DNA of 49,546 nucleotides from Solirubrobacteraceae bacterium (GTDB lineage: Bacteria; Actinomycetota; Thermoleophilia; Solirubrobacterales; Solirubrobacteraceae), in contig JANRFB010000073.1 of assembly GCA_030725785.1 (NCBI GenBank), forward strand, positions 13,417-62,962, read 5' to 3'. The notes under the pieces are model-generated. The model was given only the letters and a program-made list of their open reading frames with translations, did not search any database and was not told where the DNA came from. Positions 16,301 to 25,842 of the stretch are shown piece by piece. The position numbers were made by a program, and so were the translations under genes. Every line of letters starts with the position of its first letter. Position 1 is the first letter of the stretch.

Positions 16301-17371
16301 GTGAGTTCACTAGCGAACAAGGGGCAGCCGATCTGCGTGCTGCTGCTGGCACGCGAGCTGGAGCAGTTCATCCTGCGCGAGCAGGCCGAGGACCTTCTGC
16401 GCTCCCCGGCCGTCGTTGCCGTGGACCCGCCGCGCGTTCGCTACGGCGCAATGGCGCGGCTTCCGCGCCCAGCCGCTGCTGCCCTGGCGACGTGGCAGGC
16501 GAAGCGACTGGTGAGACGGCTTCGTAGCGACCGTGGCGAGCCGCGCGTCGTCGTCATTTTTCACCCACTGCAGCTACCGCTTGCAGAGGCGATCCAAGCC
16601 GACTGCAGCGGCTGCGAAATCTGGTATTCGCGCTGGGATCGCTATGAGCTCGCCTACGATGCAACGCCCGAACGCCGCCAGCGCCTTGCCGAGCTGCACG
16701 AAAAGGCTTCGAAAGCTTCGTCTCTGACATTCGCCGTTTCCGACACGCTTGTCGAACTTGAAACCGCTGCTGGCCGCGAAGCGTTGCTGGTGACAACACC
16801 GGCCGACTCGTTCCCGGCGCCGCAGGTCGACGGAACAGTCGTTGCGGTCTCGCTCGGCCACCTCGGCTGGCGCACCGACTGGGCACTGCTGCGCGCCGTG
16901 GCCGAGAAGCTCGGTGAGCGGCTCGTACTGCTCTTGATCGGTGACTGGCATGACGACGAATGCGCCGACGACCCTAATTTCCAGGCCTGCCGCGCCCACC
17001 CGAGCCTCGTCTGGCTTGGCCGCCAAAGTGACGAGCAGGCATCGCGGCTGATTCTCACCGCCGACGTCGGAATCATCCCCTTCAAGCTCGAGCCGTTTAA
17101 CGACGCCGGGCTGCCGAACCGAATCCTCAAGTACGCGAGGCTAGGACGCCGGACAATCAGCCCGATGCTGTCAGGCGTGACCAGTTGGGCGCCAGCGGTG
17201 ACGCGAGTGGCAGACGCCGACGAGTTTGCCGCCGCCCTAATCGAGCAGGCCGGCGCCCGCACGCGGCCCGACGGTGAACTTCGTGAGTGGGCCATCGCTC
17301 AAACCGCGCGGCGCCAAAATGGGCCGCTCTGGCAACGGCTCGAGCAACTCGGCGTAGCTCGCGACAGTTAA
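16301..17371 (+). CDS. GT-B type glycosyltransferase
   Basis: 356 aa from the GTG at 16301. The N-terminal half has PICVLLLARELEQFILREQA and VVVIFHPLQLPLAEAI; the C-terminal half has VSLGHLGWRTDWALLRAVAE, LVWLGRQSDEQASRLI, and the donor-site helix VGIIPFKLEPFNDAGLPNRI followed by KYARLGRRTIS. This resembles glycosyltransferases that act on capsular or teichuronic-type polymers (the pattern P-N-R-x2-K-Y is typical). No membrane segment is visible. It stands alone between a divergent and a convergent gene, ending in a TTAA overlap. Donor and acceptor are unknown. Confidence 0.82.
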   Translation: MSSLANKGQPICVLLLARELEQFILREQAEDLLRSPAVVAVDPPRVRYGAMARLPRPAAAALATWQAKRLVRRLRSDRGEPRVVVIFHPLQLPLAEAIQADCSGCEIWYSRWDRYELAYDATPERRQRLAELHEKASKASSLTFAVSDTLVELETAAGREALLVTTPADSFPAPQVDGTVVAVSLGHLGWRTDWALLRAVAEKLGERLVLLLIGDWHDDECADDPNFQACRAHPSLVWLGRQSDEQASRLILTADVGIIPFKLEPFNDAGLPNRILKYARLGRRTISPMLSGVTSWAPAVTRVADADEFAAALIEQAGARTRPDGELREWAIAQTARRQNGPLWQRLEQLGVARDS

Positions 17372-18798
17372 GGGCAGCGCGCCCATGCCGCGATTCGCCC
17401 GTGCCTTGCGATCAACTTGAAGCCGCGCGGCGGATAGTCGGTTGCCGTTTCAATCCCGGCGGCAGTTCCGTAGCGCTTATGCGCTTTCTGATCAACAAAG
17501 ACCAGCGCAACGCCTGTGCGCGGCTGTCGGTCTGAGCGCGAGATCACGGAGCCGTTAGCGCTGTCCAGAATCCAGAGCGAATCGGGCACGAGACTGAAGG
17601 TCGGTAGCGTCAGAGGGCCGCAGCGGAGCGCCACGATGACGGCCGGGTCGCTCAGCGTTGCAACGAGGTCACTGTGAACTCCGGTGACGAAGGCGAGCTC
17701 GTCATTGGCGCGGCCGCTGACGTCGCCACGCACCAGCGTGACTGCCAGGCCAGCGACAACGAGAAGCGCAACGGCCGCAGCCCAGCCGCGGCGCAGCCGG
17801 CCGCTCGGCAGCTCAACCCACCCAGCGAGCGCGTAGCCGGCGAAGATCAGCAGCGCAACCGCGGTGACCGTCAAATAGCGAGGTATCAGCGAAAGGCCGA
17901 GAACCCCAAGCAGGATGTAGGTCGCGATACCGATTACGACAAGTCCACCACCGACGTAGAGCGAGACGGCTCGGCGGCGAATCGCCTCGATCACGAGCCC
18001 GACCAGCGCAAGCGCCAAAATCGGCGCGCGAAGAACCCATACCAGCGCGTCGAACATTGTCGAAGGAACATTGCCAAGTCCTCGAGGACGGCCGAGCTCC
18101 TCGGCAAGGCTGCTGGTGGCAGTCAGCGCGTAGAGCGGCTCACCAACAGCCCACCAGTCAAAGAGCACCCAAACCAGCGGCGGCGCCAACACCAAAGCCA
18201 GAAGCCCAAGGTGCGGGCTGCGGCGCCCGCTCTGTGGATCGGGCGGCCACACACACCAGAGCCAGTAGACGCCACCGAGCACCCAAGCCTCGGGCCGCAG
18301 CAGCCCGGCGGTAGCGAGCAGCGCCATGACGGCGACACCTCGGCGACGGCGCTCGGCTTCGAGCGCCGCAGCGAGGAAGACGAGCGCGAGGAAAGGCAGA
18401 TCAACAAAGCCGCGCGCAGCGTAGATCAACAGAGTGATCGTCGAGCCAGTCAACAGCGCGGCGAGCACTCCCGGCCAAGTGCCATACATCACGCGGCCGA
18501 TCCGCCAGATCGACCAAGCACAAAGAGCGAGCGAGCCAAGCGCCACTAAGACGATGACACGATCGGCATCGGAGCCGAAGATGACGGAGAGGACCCCGCC
18601 AAGCAGCAGATAAAGCGGGTGCGCCGTTGGCGCCTGGTAGACCCCGATTGAAGGAACCTGCCCGGCGAACAGCTCGCGCCCCCAAACGAGGTGGTAGTAG
18701 GCGTCATACGACGGGTAGCTGCCGACGAGGAGCCAGGCCACGACGACGACCACTGCGACGAGTGCGACGCCAATCAGTTCGCGCCGCGAAGTATTCAC
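17368..18798 (-). CDS. Polytopic GT-C-type glycosyltransferase or related membrane protein
   Basis: 476 aa from the GTG at 18798, in a GTGA overlap with the gene upstream. About ten membrane segments; the first is ELIGVALVAVVVVVAWLLVG. The loop after it, PSYDAYYHLVWGRELFAGQ, carries an acidic pair site like the catalytic Asp in loop 1 of GT-C enzymes of the PMT/ArnT/mannosyltransferase type. The C-terminal ~110 residues form an outside domain (VTGVHSDLVATLSDPAVIVA and on). GT-C enzymes use polyprenyl-phosphate sugars outside the membrane, so this one may decorate the exported chain or a protein. Last gene of the long operon from 25778. Confidence 0.72.
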   Translation of the reverse strand: MNTSRRELIGVALVAVVVVVAWLLVGSYPSYDAYYHLVWGRELFAGQVPSIGVYQAPTAHPLYLLLGGVLSVIFGSDADRVIVLVALGSLALCAWSIWRIGRVMYGTWPGVLAALLTGSTITLLIYAARGFVDLPFLALVFLAAALEAERRRRGVAVMALLATAGLLRPEAWVLGGVYWLWCVWPPDPQSGRRSPHLGLLALVLAPPLVWVLFDWWAVGEPLYALTATSSLAEELGRPRGLGNVPSTMFDALVWVLRAPILALALVGLVIEAIRRRAVSLYVGGGLVVIGIATYILLGVLGLSLIPRYLTVTAVALLIFAGYALAGWVELPSGRLRRGWAAAVALLVVAGLAVTLVRGDVSGRANDELAFVTGVHSDLVATLSDPAVIVALRCGPLTLPTFSLVPDSLWILDSANGSVISRSDRQPRTGVALVFVDQKAHKRYGTAAGIETATDYPPRGFKLIARHGRIAAWARCP

Positions 18799-20261
18799 GG
18801 GCTCGAACTCCCGTCCTGCTCCTGCGATCGAGCAGCGGCCAGCGCAGTCGCGACACCTAGCAGAACCCAAGTCAGTGGGTCCTCAAGGAAGGCGGCATAG
18901 ATCAGGGTGTGAACGACGACGGCGGTGAATGCGGCAGCCACCCCGACCTGTATCTCCGGCCACGGCGCCGATCGAGCGCCACGCAGCGCACGGATGAACG
19001 CCAGCACCAGCAGCGCAAGATAGGCGAGAAGGCCGATCACACCCTGCTCCGCCGCGACGGTCACGGGAATCGTGTGTGAGGCCGAGGCCGCGCGCTCAAA
19101 CGAAACATTGTTGGTACGGCGGTACTGGCGCGAGAACGACCCTGCTCCCCAACCTTGGAGTGGGCGCTCGACAAACAGCTTGCCGCCACCGGTCACCAGC
19201 GCGGAGCGGCCGCTCGTGACGCGCTCGGCCGTCCGTCCACCGCTCAGCGCGCCGCTGCCAACCGCCACGGCGATTCCTCCAAACAGCAGCGCCGCGACGA
19301 CGATCCCGACCGTCCAGCGCACGCTCCATCGCAGCGCGGCGATAACGCCAAGGCCTGCCAGCAAAGCGACAAAGCTCGACTGCGAGAACGTGATCAGCAG
19401 CCCACCGAAAAGAACCACTGTCGCTAGTCCACCAAGGACGACCTGCTTATTGGTTTTCTGCCAACAGATCCAAGCGACTAGCAGGACGATCACAACGACG
19501 AGGAAGCGGCCAAAGATGTTGGGGTCAAAGAAGACCGAATTGACTCGGAAGTAGTCGGTGAACTGGTTTGAGGCGATCACCTTGGGGTTGAGGAAGATGT
19601 GGCGCGTGGCAAACTCGACGAACCCGACGGCGGTCAGCACCAAGGCCAAGCCAACGAGCACGGCAAGGGCGCGGCCGGCGAGCTTTTCGGTCCAGCGCGA
19701 GCGCGAGATCAAGACAAAGAGCAGCGCGAAGGGGACGTAGAAGAAGACGACATTCTCAAGCGCCGGTGCGCTGCCTAGCCCATAAGCGCTCTGAAGCGAG
19801 TAGATCACCAGCACCGCAGCGATTACCCACTCGAGCGCGCCCGGCCTGAGCCCTTGCTCGTTTGCACCGCTGCGCAGTCGCGGAAGCAGCCATGCCAGCG
19901 CGCCGGCGGCCACCACCAAGTAGAGGCCGAGCAGGAGACTCGCGGTCGAATCGCCGACCGAAATCGGAATCCGGAACGGCAGCGTCAGCACGACAGCGAT
20001 TGGGAAAGCGGCAGGCCTTCGCGTGAAGAGAATTACGAGCGCAGCCAGAGCCAAGATGCCGATCAGCAGCGCGGCAACCGCCAGAATCGGACGATCGCGC
20101 AGAGTCGCCAGCTGGTCGGCGTCGGCGACGTGAATAACCAAAATCACTGGCGCAAGAACGAGCGTCGCCAGCATCAGCCGCGCACGCGCCGTCGCCGAGC
20201 CCACGACGAGAGTCGCTCCAGCCAAAAGGCTGCAGATTGTTAGCGCGAGAGCAGTTGCCAT
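18795..20261 (-). CDS. O-antigen ligase/polymerase-type membrane protein (Wzy-like)
   Basis: 488 aa, about 12 membrane segments. Near residues 340-420 is a large outer loop with FVERPLQGWGAGSFSRQYRR and ASHTIPVTVAAEQGVIGLLA; the pattern G-x-G, then H-x3-L/P...E-x-G is the signature of the O-antigen ligase (PF04932) family. These enzymes join lipid-linked repeats into a polymer or pass the finished chain to an acceptor. With a PglC-like starter and a Wzx-type flippase nearby, a polymerase role is likely. It overlaps the gene upstream by 22 bp and the one downstream by 4 bp. Confidence 0.88.
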   Translation of the reverse strand: MATALALTICSLLAGATLVVGSATARARLMLATLVLAPVILVIHVADADQLATLRDRPILAVAALLIGILALAALVILFTRRPAAFPIAVVLTLPFRIPISVGDSTASLLLGLYLVVAAGALAWLLPRLRSGANEQGLRPGALEWVIAAVLVIYSLQSAYGLGSAPALENVVFFYVPFALLFVLISRSRWTEKLAGRALAVLVGLALVLTAVGFVEFATRHIFLNPKVIASNQFTDYFRVNSVFFDPNIFGRFLVVVIVLLVAWICWQKTNKQVVLGGLATVVLFGGLLITFSQSSFVALLAGLGVIAALRWSVRWTVGIVVAALLFGGIAVAVGSGALSGGRTAERVTSGRSALVTGGGKLFVERPLQGWGAGSFSRQYRRTNNVSFERAASASHTIPVTVAAEQGVIGLLAYLALLVLAFIRALRGARSAPWPEIQVGVAAAFTAVVVHTLIYAAFLEDPLTWVLLGVATALAAARSQEQDGSSSP

Positions 20262-22030
20262 GAACGCGTCATCAGTCCTTGAACATCGGGGTCGGTTGCC
20301 AGTCGTGAAGGGAGCTGCGGCAGGCCGTAGCGAATTACGGTTCCTTTGCCGACGCGGAAGGCGACGATCGTGACCGCTCCATCGCCGGTAACTGCAGAGG
20401 CAAGCGGCTTGCCTGAGGGAACCATCTTCGTCGCTTCAATCGCGGTGTAGTTGTTGAAGAGCCCGCTGGTTCCCTTGAACAGCTCAATCTGATCTTCACC
20501 GGCGGTGACGTCGAAAGTGCCGACCGCAGGCGGATCGAGCTTGCTGCCAAAGATGTCGGCTGTTGCCGGCGGCAGCGGCGCTACGAGATTGGCTCGCTTC
20601 GTCAACGTGACGGAGCGAAGCAGCGAATCGGTGCCGGCTTCAACGAGCGTTCCGCCAGCGGTCACGAAGCTGCGCAGCTTCCGCGCCGCCGCCGGTGGGA
20701 GCCAGACTGTGTCACCAACCAGAAGCACGCCACTGTGGCCAGCGAGCGTCGGGCCGCGTCCGCTCGCAAGGCCGTAGTCGGTCGTCAGGTCATAGCGGTA
20801 TCGGTTACGCGCAAGCCACTTCATTATCGGCTGCTCTTGAACCGCAAAGCGAGCTGGGAGCGGCGTGCCGAGCACGCGCCTTAGCGTTGCCGGGCCGCCG
20901 CTGGTGAGCAGGTTCGGTTCGCCGTCTCCATCATCGTCGACCGGGTTTCGACCCTGCCATGTGATCAGCGGCAGTACGACCAGCACTGGGTGCGAGGCAG
21001 CGTCGTCAACGGCCAGTGGAACAGATGAGCGCAAGCTGCCCTTCTTTGCCGTGAAAAGCATCAACTGTGAAGACTTGCCGCGAGGCTTGACACGGACCAC
21101 CGAGGCCGAGCTGCGGCCACGTAGCGATGAAGATTTTCCAAGCTGGCTGAGCGTCCAGCTGAAGCGCTGACCGTTCGCGGCGACGTTCACGCTGGCGAGG
21201 GAACCGGCCTTGATGGGTAGCAGCGGTGGCTGAGCCGCAATCGGACGCACCGTTATGCCTCCTCGACCGGGCAGCCGCTGGCCGTAGACCGTAATCGGAA
21301 TTCCCTTCGCGTCGAGCGGCACCGAGCTGCCGAGAACGCCGGCTGAGTCGCGGCGCTGGGCGACAACGAGATAGGTGCCTGGGGCTACCGGGCGGCCGTC
21401 CGCAGCGCGGCCGTTCCAGCTCGCCCGATTGGAGCCCTCTGCGATCGGCACTTCGGCAACCTGCTGGGTTGGCAGCGGCGCCGTTCGGAATATCAGCAGG
21501 CGCCCGCCGCGCGCCGGGGCGTTGAGGAGTACCTCTGCTGGCTGGCCGTCGGCCCTTGGCAGAAGCTCGGGCCCAGAGCCAGGATCTGGGCCTATCGAGA
21601 CAACGGTCACCTTCGGTGGCGTGTCATCGACGAGGAACGACTTCGGCACGACGATGCTGCGGCCCTCGCGGCGAAGCGTGACCCGAATCCGGTAGCGCCC
21701 GTCGGCGACAACCTTGCCGTTCTCGTCGCGGCCGTTCCAGATCAGCGGCGCGATCGTGCGGTAGGCGGGAAGCTGAATGCCGGAGCCGAGTTCACGGACG
21801 CTGTCCCCCCGTTCATCGACGACAGCGACGTCGACAAGCTCGCTGCGCTTAAGGCGAAAAGTGATCCGTTGACGTTCGAACCGGCCATCGCCGTTCGGCG
21901 AGATCGCTTCCGCGCCAAGCCGGAAGGAGAGCAAGACAGGATCTGCGGTCTTCAGCTTCTGAGCGAGAAAGAAGGCGGCGCCCGTGGCAAGCACGAGCAG
22001 CGCGAATATCACCTGCGCGAGCCGCGTCAA
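20240..22030 (-). CDS. Membrane-anchored protein with FlgD-type Ig domains, unknown function
   Basis: 596 aa. One N-terminal membrane segment ([20 protein letters not shown]) anchors an outside region. Residues about 38-135 contain [20 protein letters not shown] and [20 protein letters not shown], the FlgD Ig-like pattern; a second, weaker copy follows with [20 protein letters not shown]. The C-terminal ~300 residues ([68 protein letters not shown]) resemble the class-I glutamine-amidotransferase-like domain seen in N,N-dimethylformamidase large subunits, without obvious catalytic residues. It is coupled on both sides (phosphatase, Wzy). A role in polysaccharide assembly outside the cell is inferred from position only. 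Confidence 0.75.
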   Translation of the reverse strand: MTRLAQVIFALLVLATGAAFFLAQKLKTADPVLLSFRLGAEAISPNGDGRFERQRITFRLKRSELVDVAVVDERGDSVRELGSGIQLPAYRTIAPLIWNGRDENGKVVADGRYRIRVTLRREGRSIVVPKSFLVDDTPPKVTVVSIGPDPGSGPELLPRADGQPAEVLLNAPARGGRLLIFRTAPLPTQQVAEVPIAEGSNRASWNGRAADGRPVAPGTYLVVAQRRDSAGVLGSSVPLDAKGIPITVYGQRLPGRGGITVRPIAAQPPLLPIKAGSLASVNVAANGQRFSWTLSQLGKSSSLRGRSSASVVRVKPRGKSSQLMLFTAKKGSLRSSVPLAVDDAASHPVLVVLPLITWQGRNPVDDDGDGEPNLLTSGGPATLRRVLGTPLPARFAVQEQPIMKWLARNRYRYDLTTDYGLASGRGPTLAGHSGVLLVGDTVWLPPAAARKLRSFVTAGGTLVEAGTDSLLRSVTLTKRANLVAPLPPATADIFGSKLDPPAVGTFDVTAGEDQIELFKGTSGLFNNYTAIEATKMVPSGKPLASAVTGDGAVTIVAFRVGKGTVIRYGLPQLPSRLATDPDVQGLMTRSWQLLSR

Positions 22031-22554
22031 AGCGCCACCAGACTCCCGTTATCGGGGCGCTCCGATCCGTCCCTGCCCGCAGCGCGCAGCGCAAGACGGA
22101 TCACGTTGCCATGGCAGATGATCACAGTCACTCCAGTTTCGCTGCGCGCGCGCCAATCGTCCAGCCCCGCCGCCACGCGTGCAGCCTGGGTCGCAAAACT
22201 CTCACCACCCGGAAAGCCCCAGTCGGCGCTGAGCTTGACGAACGACGTGAACGCTTCAGGATCCTCCGCGGCGACGTCGGCGAAACTACGGTCGGTCCAT
22301 TCGCCGGTCTCAGTTTCGGCAAAGCGCTCGTCAACCTGCGGCTTAAGGCCAACCAGCTCGGACACGATCGTCGCCGTCTCGAACGCCCGCGCAATGTTGC
22401 TCGACACCAGCGTCACCGGTTCAAGTGCCGCTACCGCCAGCGCCAGCTGACGCGCCTGTTCGCGTCCAGTCTCGTCGAGCGGCACGTCGCCCCAGCCTTG
22501 GAAACGGCCCTCCAAGTTGTAGGCGGTCTGTCCGTGCCTGGCTAGATAGATCAC
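22027..22554 (-). CDS. Histidine phosphatase family protein
   Basis: 175 aa. The catalytic motif RHG is at residues 6-8 ([20 protein letters not shown]), a Glu in the TETGEWTDR region near residue 85 may be the proton donor, and the second His is in [15 protein letters not shown] near residue 147. This is the phosphoglycerate-mutase-like phosphatase superfamily; length fits the shorter CobC/GpmB-like branch. Cytosolic. It could act on a sugar phosphate made for the polysaccharide or on a general metabolite. It overlaps both neighbours by 4 nt. Confidence 0.9.
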   Translation of the reverse strand: MIYLARHGQTAYNLEGRFQGWGDVPLDETGREQARQLALAVAALEPVTLVSSNIARAFETATIVSELVGLKPQVDERFAETETGEWTDRSFADVAAEDPEAFTSFVKLSADWGFPGGESFATQAARVAAGLDDWRARSETGVTVIICHGNVIRLALRAAGRDGSERPDNGSLVAL

Positions 22555-23807
22555 TGCGCTTGATCGGCGCCGAGCACTACGACGACGACGGCGTTCTGGC
22601 CGAGGACGCGGATGTTCTCGTCGATCGCCGTCACTGCAGCGCTGCTCAGCCCGAGCGTCTTTGCTACTTCATCGGCAGCCGCTTTGGCTCCCGTGTCGTA
22701 GTAGACGGTTGAAGACTGGGCGGTCTGATCGGGCGCAGTCGTGACTGGACCGACCTTCGTGAAGCCCGCCGCCTGGAGCTTGTCGGCGGCAGCCCTTGCC
22801 AGCCCACTTCCGGTAGTACCGTTGAACACGGCGACCTGCGTTGTAGCCGGATCGACCGCCGAAGCGGCCGAGTCGGTCGTCGTCGCAGTCGTTGGCGCTG
22901 GCCCAACACTGTTGGTTGCCGGAGTCGAGCTGGTGCTCGAATCGCTTCCACCGAAGACCTGCGTAATCAAGACGAAAGCGATCACGATGATCGCCAGTCC
23001 ACCAACGACCACGAGCAGCAAGGAACGCCTGCCACCAGCGGGTGGCTCTTCGGCCTGAGCGCGGCTGGCGCGCGGCGCCGGCGGACGCGTGGGCGGAATC
23101 GTTATCTCATCGGTTGCGTTTCGAGCCGGAGCAACCGTTCGCGGGCGCGGGCGCGCGGGCGGAGGCGCGGGACGACCGGCGGCGCTGGTGGCAGGAGCCT
23201 GTGGGGCAGGGGGCGCCGGTGTAGCGGCCGGCGGCTGCGCTGCCGGCGTGGCGGCGACTGGCGGCGCATCGGCGGCAGGCTTCGCGGCAGAATCGGCGGC
23301 AGCTTTGGCCGAACCAGCAACGGCTTGTTTCGCTGGCGGCGTCGGAATGGCGCCCGTTGCAGACTTGGCAGCGGCGGCAGCGCCAGCTGCAGGAATGGCG
23401 CCGGTGCTCGGCTTCGCTGGCTGCCCAGGGACGGCGCCACCTGGCGGCTTCGGAGCTGGACCCGGCACAGCACCGGTCGCCGGCTTAGTGGCTGGCTTCG
23501 CCGCGGGGGCGCTAACTGGAGCGCGTGGACGACCTGCCGCCGTAGCCGCGGCGCCGGTTGCCGCGCCTGCGGTAGCCGCCGCCGTAGCTGGCGCTGGCCG
23601 CGCAGCCGCTTCGCTAATCCGTTCAGCCGCTTCAGCGTCACGTTCGGGAGAGCGCCCGGCCCAATCGCGCAGCCGCTTTACTTCGCGTGCCTGCGCCGCG
23701 TAGAGCGCCGCGAGCACGCCAATGCCAACAACCGCGGCTAGGCCAGCGAGCGCACCAATGTGGTCGATCTGGTTTGAGATCGAGAGAGCAGCGTGAACCA
23801 GCGTCAT
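22551..23807 (-). CDS. Membrane protein with LytR C-terminal domain and Pro/Ala-rich linker
   Basis: 418 aa. A first membrane segment ([20 protein letters not shown], residues 17-36) is followed by a short charged helix ([20 protein letters not shown]). Residues about 75-255 are Pro/Ala-rich with imperfect repeats of the type TGAVPG/GGAVPG/TGAIPA/TGAIPT. A second membrane segment ([19 protein letters not shown], about 268-286) leads to a Ser/Thr-rich stretch and then a LytR_C domain ([20 protein letters not shown]...) to the end. So the linker is probably cytoplasmic and the LytR_C domain outside. LytR_C usually follows an LCP phosphotransferase domain; here LCP is missing. The gene lies in the polysaccharide operon, 12 bp after the dehydratase. 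Confidence 0.85.
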   Translation of the reverse strand: MTLVHAALSISNQIDHIGALAGLAAVVGIGVLAALYAAQAREVKRLRDWAGRSPERDAEAAERISEAAARPAPATAAATAGAATGAAATAAGRPRAPVSAPAAKPATKPATGAVPGPAPKPPGGAVPGQPAKPSTGAIPAAGAAAAAKSATGAIPTPPAKQAVAGSAKAAADSAAKPAADAPPVAATPAAQPPAATPAPPAPQAPATSAAGRPAPPPARPRPRTVAPARNATDEITIPPTRPPAPRASRAQAEEPPAGGRRSLLLVVVGGLAIIVIAFVLITQVFGGSDSSTSSTPATNSVGPAPTTATTTDSAASAVDPATTQVAVFNGTTGSGLARAAADKLQAAGFTKVGPVTTAPDQTAQSSTVYYDTGAKAAADEVAKTLGLSSAAVTAIDENIRVLGQNAVVVVVLGADQAQ

Positions 23808-23819
23808 CGAGGCTTGATC

Positions 23820-25778
23820 TTATGCCTTGGAGTCGCTGGACTGCTGTTCGAGCGCCGCTGCGGCAGCGTCTTGCGACCTGTCGGCGTCGGTGAAGGCTGC
23901 GACTTTGGCAGCCAGCGCAGCAGCATCACCAGTCGCCACCAAGACGTCGATCTCTGCAAACCAGCCAGCAATCTCGCCGCCTTGACGGGCTTTACGCGAA
24001 GCATGAACGATCTTCTCAGCCGGCGTTGGCTGCGGCCGCTCATGCGGATTGAAGAGCTCCTCGTGGAGCTTCTCGCCGGGCCTACGGCCGATGACCTCGA
24101 TCGCGATGTCGCGATCGGCCTCCAGCCCTGAGAGCTCGATCATGTCGCGCGCGAGGCCGATGATCGAAACAGGCTCACCCATCTCGAGTACAAAGATCTC
24201 ACCGCCGCTACCGAGCGAACCGGAGCGGATGATCAATTGGACGGCCTCTGGAATCGTCATGAAGTAGCGCGTCATCCGCTCGTCTGTGACGGTCACCGGG
24301 CCACCACGGGCGATCTGGCGGCGGAAGATCGGCACAACCGAACCAGAAGAGCCGAGCACGTTGCCAAATCGAACGGAGGCGTAGTTGGTCTTCGGAAAGC
24401 GCGACCCCATCTCCTCGACGGCATATTCGGCAAGTGCCTTCGAAGCGCCCATCACGGTCGCTGGAGCAACCGCCTTGTCGGTCGAAACGAGCACAAAGTT
24501 GTGAACCTCAACCTCACCGGCCAGCTCCGCGACAAGCCGCGTCGCGACAGCGTTGTTGCGAATCGCCTCAACAGGGTTGCTCTCCATCAGGCCAACGTGC
24601 TTATAGGCAGCAGCGTGGAAGACAAATGTTGGCCGATACTGCTCAAAGACCTCACGCATCCGCCCAGCGTCCTTGCAATCGGCCAGTACTGCCGTCAGCG
24701 ATGACGGATGAACGTGGCGATCCTCCTCGAGCTCGCGCTGAATTGCAAAGAGATTGTCCTCGGCGTGATCGAGAATCACCAGCCGTCGTGGCGCAATCCG
24801 TGCAATCTGGCGGCAGAGCTCGGCGCCGATCGAGCCGCCGGCGCCGGTCACCAGCACAATCTCCTTCGACAGATAGCTTCCAACCCGGTCGAGCTCCATC
24901 CGCACCGGCTCACGACCGAGAATATCCTCGACCTGGACCTCGCGGACCTGTCGGACGACGTGGCCGGAACCGGCCTGCAAGAGCTCAAAGACGGTCGGCA
25001 GCGTGCGGACGGGAATGCCGCGGTCGCGGCCAGCGCGTACTACGCGGCCGCGCAAAGTTCCCGGCGCCGAAGGAATTGCGATCAAGATCTCATCGGGCTC
25101 GGCTTCGTCTAGAATACGACCCAGCTGCTCCGTGCCGCCGAGCACTTTGACACCGTCGATTCGTAGACCGGCCTTGAGCGGGTCGTCGTCAACAAAACCG
25201 ACCGGATTGAGCGCAAGCGTTGGGTTGCGCAGGATCTCTCGCAGCGTCAGGCGGCCGCCGTCGCCAGCGCCGATTATCAGCACGCGGCGGGCATTCTTGT
25301 CGGCGCGGAAGCCCCGTATCGGCCGTTCACGGACGGTTCGGGCAACGAAGCGCACACCGCCGACGAAGAGCAGCATCAGTAGGAAGAAGAGCGCGAGCAC
25401 ACCGGTTGGAACAAGCACATTGATCTCGCCGCCAGCCGATTGGTAGCTGACCGGGTGAAGCAGCGCGACCAGGCCGGCAAGCGCGACCGTCAGCAGCGCG
25501 ACGGCCTGCAGCACACCGAGATAATCGCCTTGGGTTGCGTAGCGCCACTGGCGCTGCTCGGTCCGCAGCAGCAGGAAGATCACGAGCGTCAGAACGACAA
25601 CCCACGGAACCGTCTGCTCGAAAAGCCGCTCGTAGCGCGGCGGTGGGCCTGCTGCTTGGTCAAAACGAAGTCGGAAAGCGAGAAAGTAAGCAAGTGCGGC
25701 AAGCACTCCGTCAACCAATAGCTGCGCAACTGAGTGGCGATGGAGCGGAAAAACCGCCGAGCGGAGGCGACTGCGCAT
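23820..25778 (-). CDS. Nucleotide-sugar 4,6-dehydratase, FlaA1/CapD/PglF type, membrane-bound
   Basis: 652 aa. Four N-terminal membrane segments (to about residue 130) and a CoA-binding-like domain (VLIIGAGDGGRLTLREIL) precede the SDR domain with VTGAGGSIGAELCRQIARI near residue 311. The motif DKAVAPATVMGASK shows the Met replacing the usual catalytic Tyr, as in PglF/WbpM/FlaA1 enzymes. These convert UDP-GlcNAc to UDP-4-keto-6-deoxy sugars. Other blocks: FHAAAYKHVGLMESNPVEAI and RFGNVLGSSGSVVPIFRRQI. First gene of the operon running to 17368. The product sugar would be a substrate for the DegT-type aminotransferase at 26847. Confidence 0.94.
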   Translation of the reverse strand: MRSRLRSAVFPLHRHSVAQLLVDGVLAALAYFLAFRLRFDQAAGPPPRYERLFEQTVPWVVVLTLVIFLLLRTEQRQWRYATQGDYLGVLQAVALLTVALAGLVALLHPVSYQSAGGEINVLVPTGVLALFFLLMLLFVGGVRFVARTVRERPIRGFRADKNARRVLIIGAGDGGRLTLREILRNPTLALNPVGFVDDDPLKAGLRIDGVKVLGGTEQLGRILDEAEPDEILIAIPSAPGTLRGRVVRAGRDRGIPVRTLPTVFELLQAGSGHVVRQVREVQVEDILGREPVRMELDRVGSYLSKEIVLVTGAGGSIGAELCRQIARIAPRRLVILDHAEDNLFAIQRELEEDRHVHPSSLTAVLADCKDAGRMREVFEQYRPTFVFHAAAYKHVGLMESNPVEAIRNNAVATRLVAELAGEVEVHNFVLVSTDKAVAPATVMGASKALAEYAVEEMGSRFPKTNYASVRFGNVLGSSGSVVPIFRRQIARGGPVTVTDERMTRYFMTIPEAVQLIIRSGSLGSGGEIFVLEMGEPVSIIGLARDMIELSGLEADRDIAIEVIGRRPGEKLHEELFNPHERPQPTPAEKIVHASRKARQGGEIAGWFAEIDVLVATGDAAALAAKVAAFTDADRSQDAAAAALEQQSSDSKA

Positions 25779-25787
25779 CAGAGCGAG

Positions 25788-25793
25788 ATTCTA
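25788..25793 (-). promoter_or_regulatory. Putative -10 box TAGAAT (leaderless start)
   Basis: On the minus strand TAGAAT lies 9 nt before the dehydratase ATG at 25778, in the 64-bp gap after the DUF354 gene. It is the candidate promoter of the seven-gene operon down to 17368. Confidence 0.5.
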
Positions 25794-25842
25794 GCTCTAA
25801 CGCGCTCTCCCTTCAGCGCCGCGCAAGGATGCTCGCAGGCCG

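Noticed and set aside
17674-18549. Plus-strand open frame of 291 codons
   Set aside because: It is antisense to the polytopic membrane protein gene and is rich in Arg, Gln and Asp, as expected for the opposite strand of hydrophobic high-GC coding sequence.
24434-25150. Plus-strand open frame of 238 codons
   Set aside because: Antisense to the FlaA1-type dehydratase and Arg/Ser/Pro-rich without domain signals.
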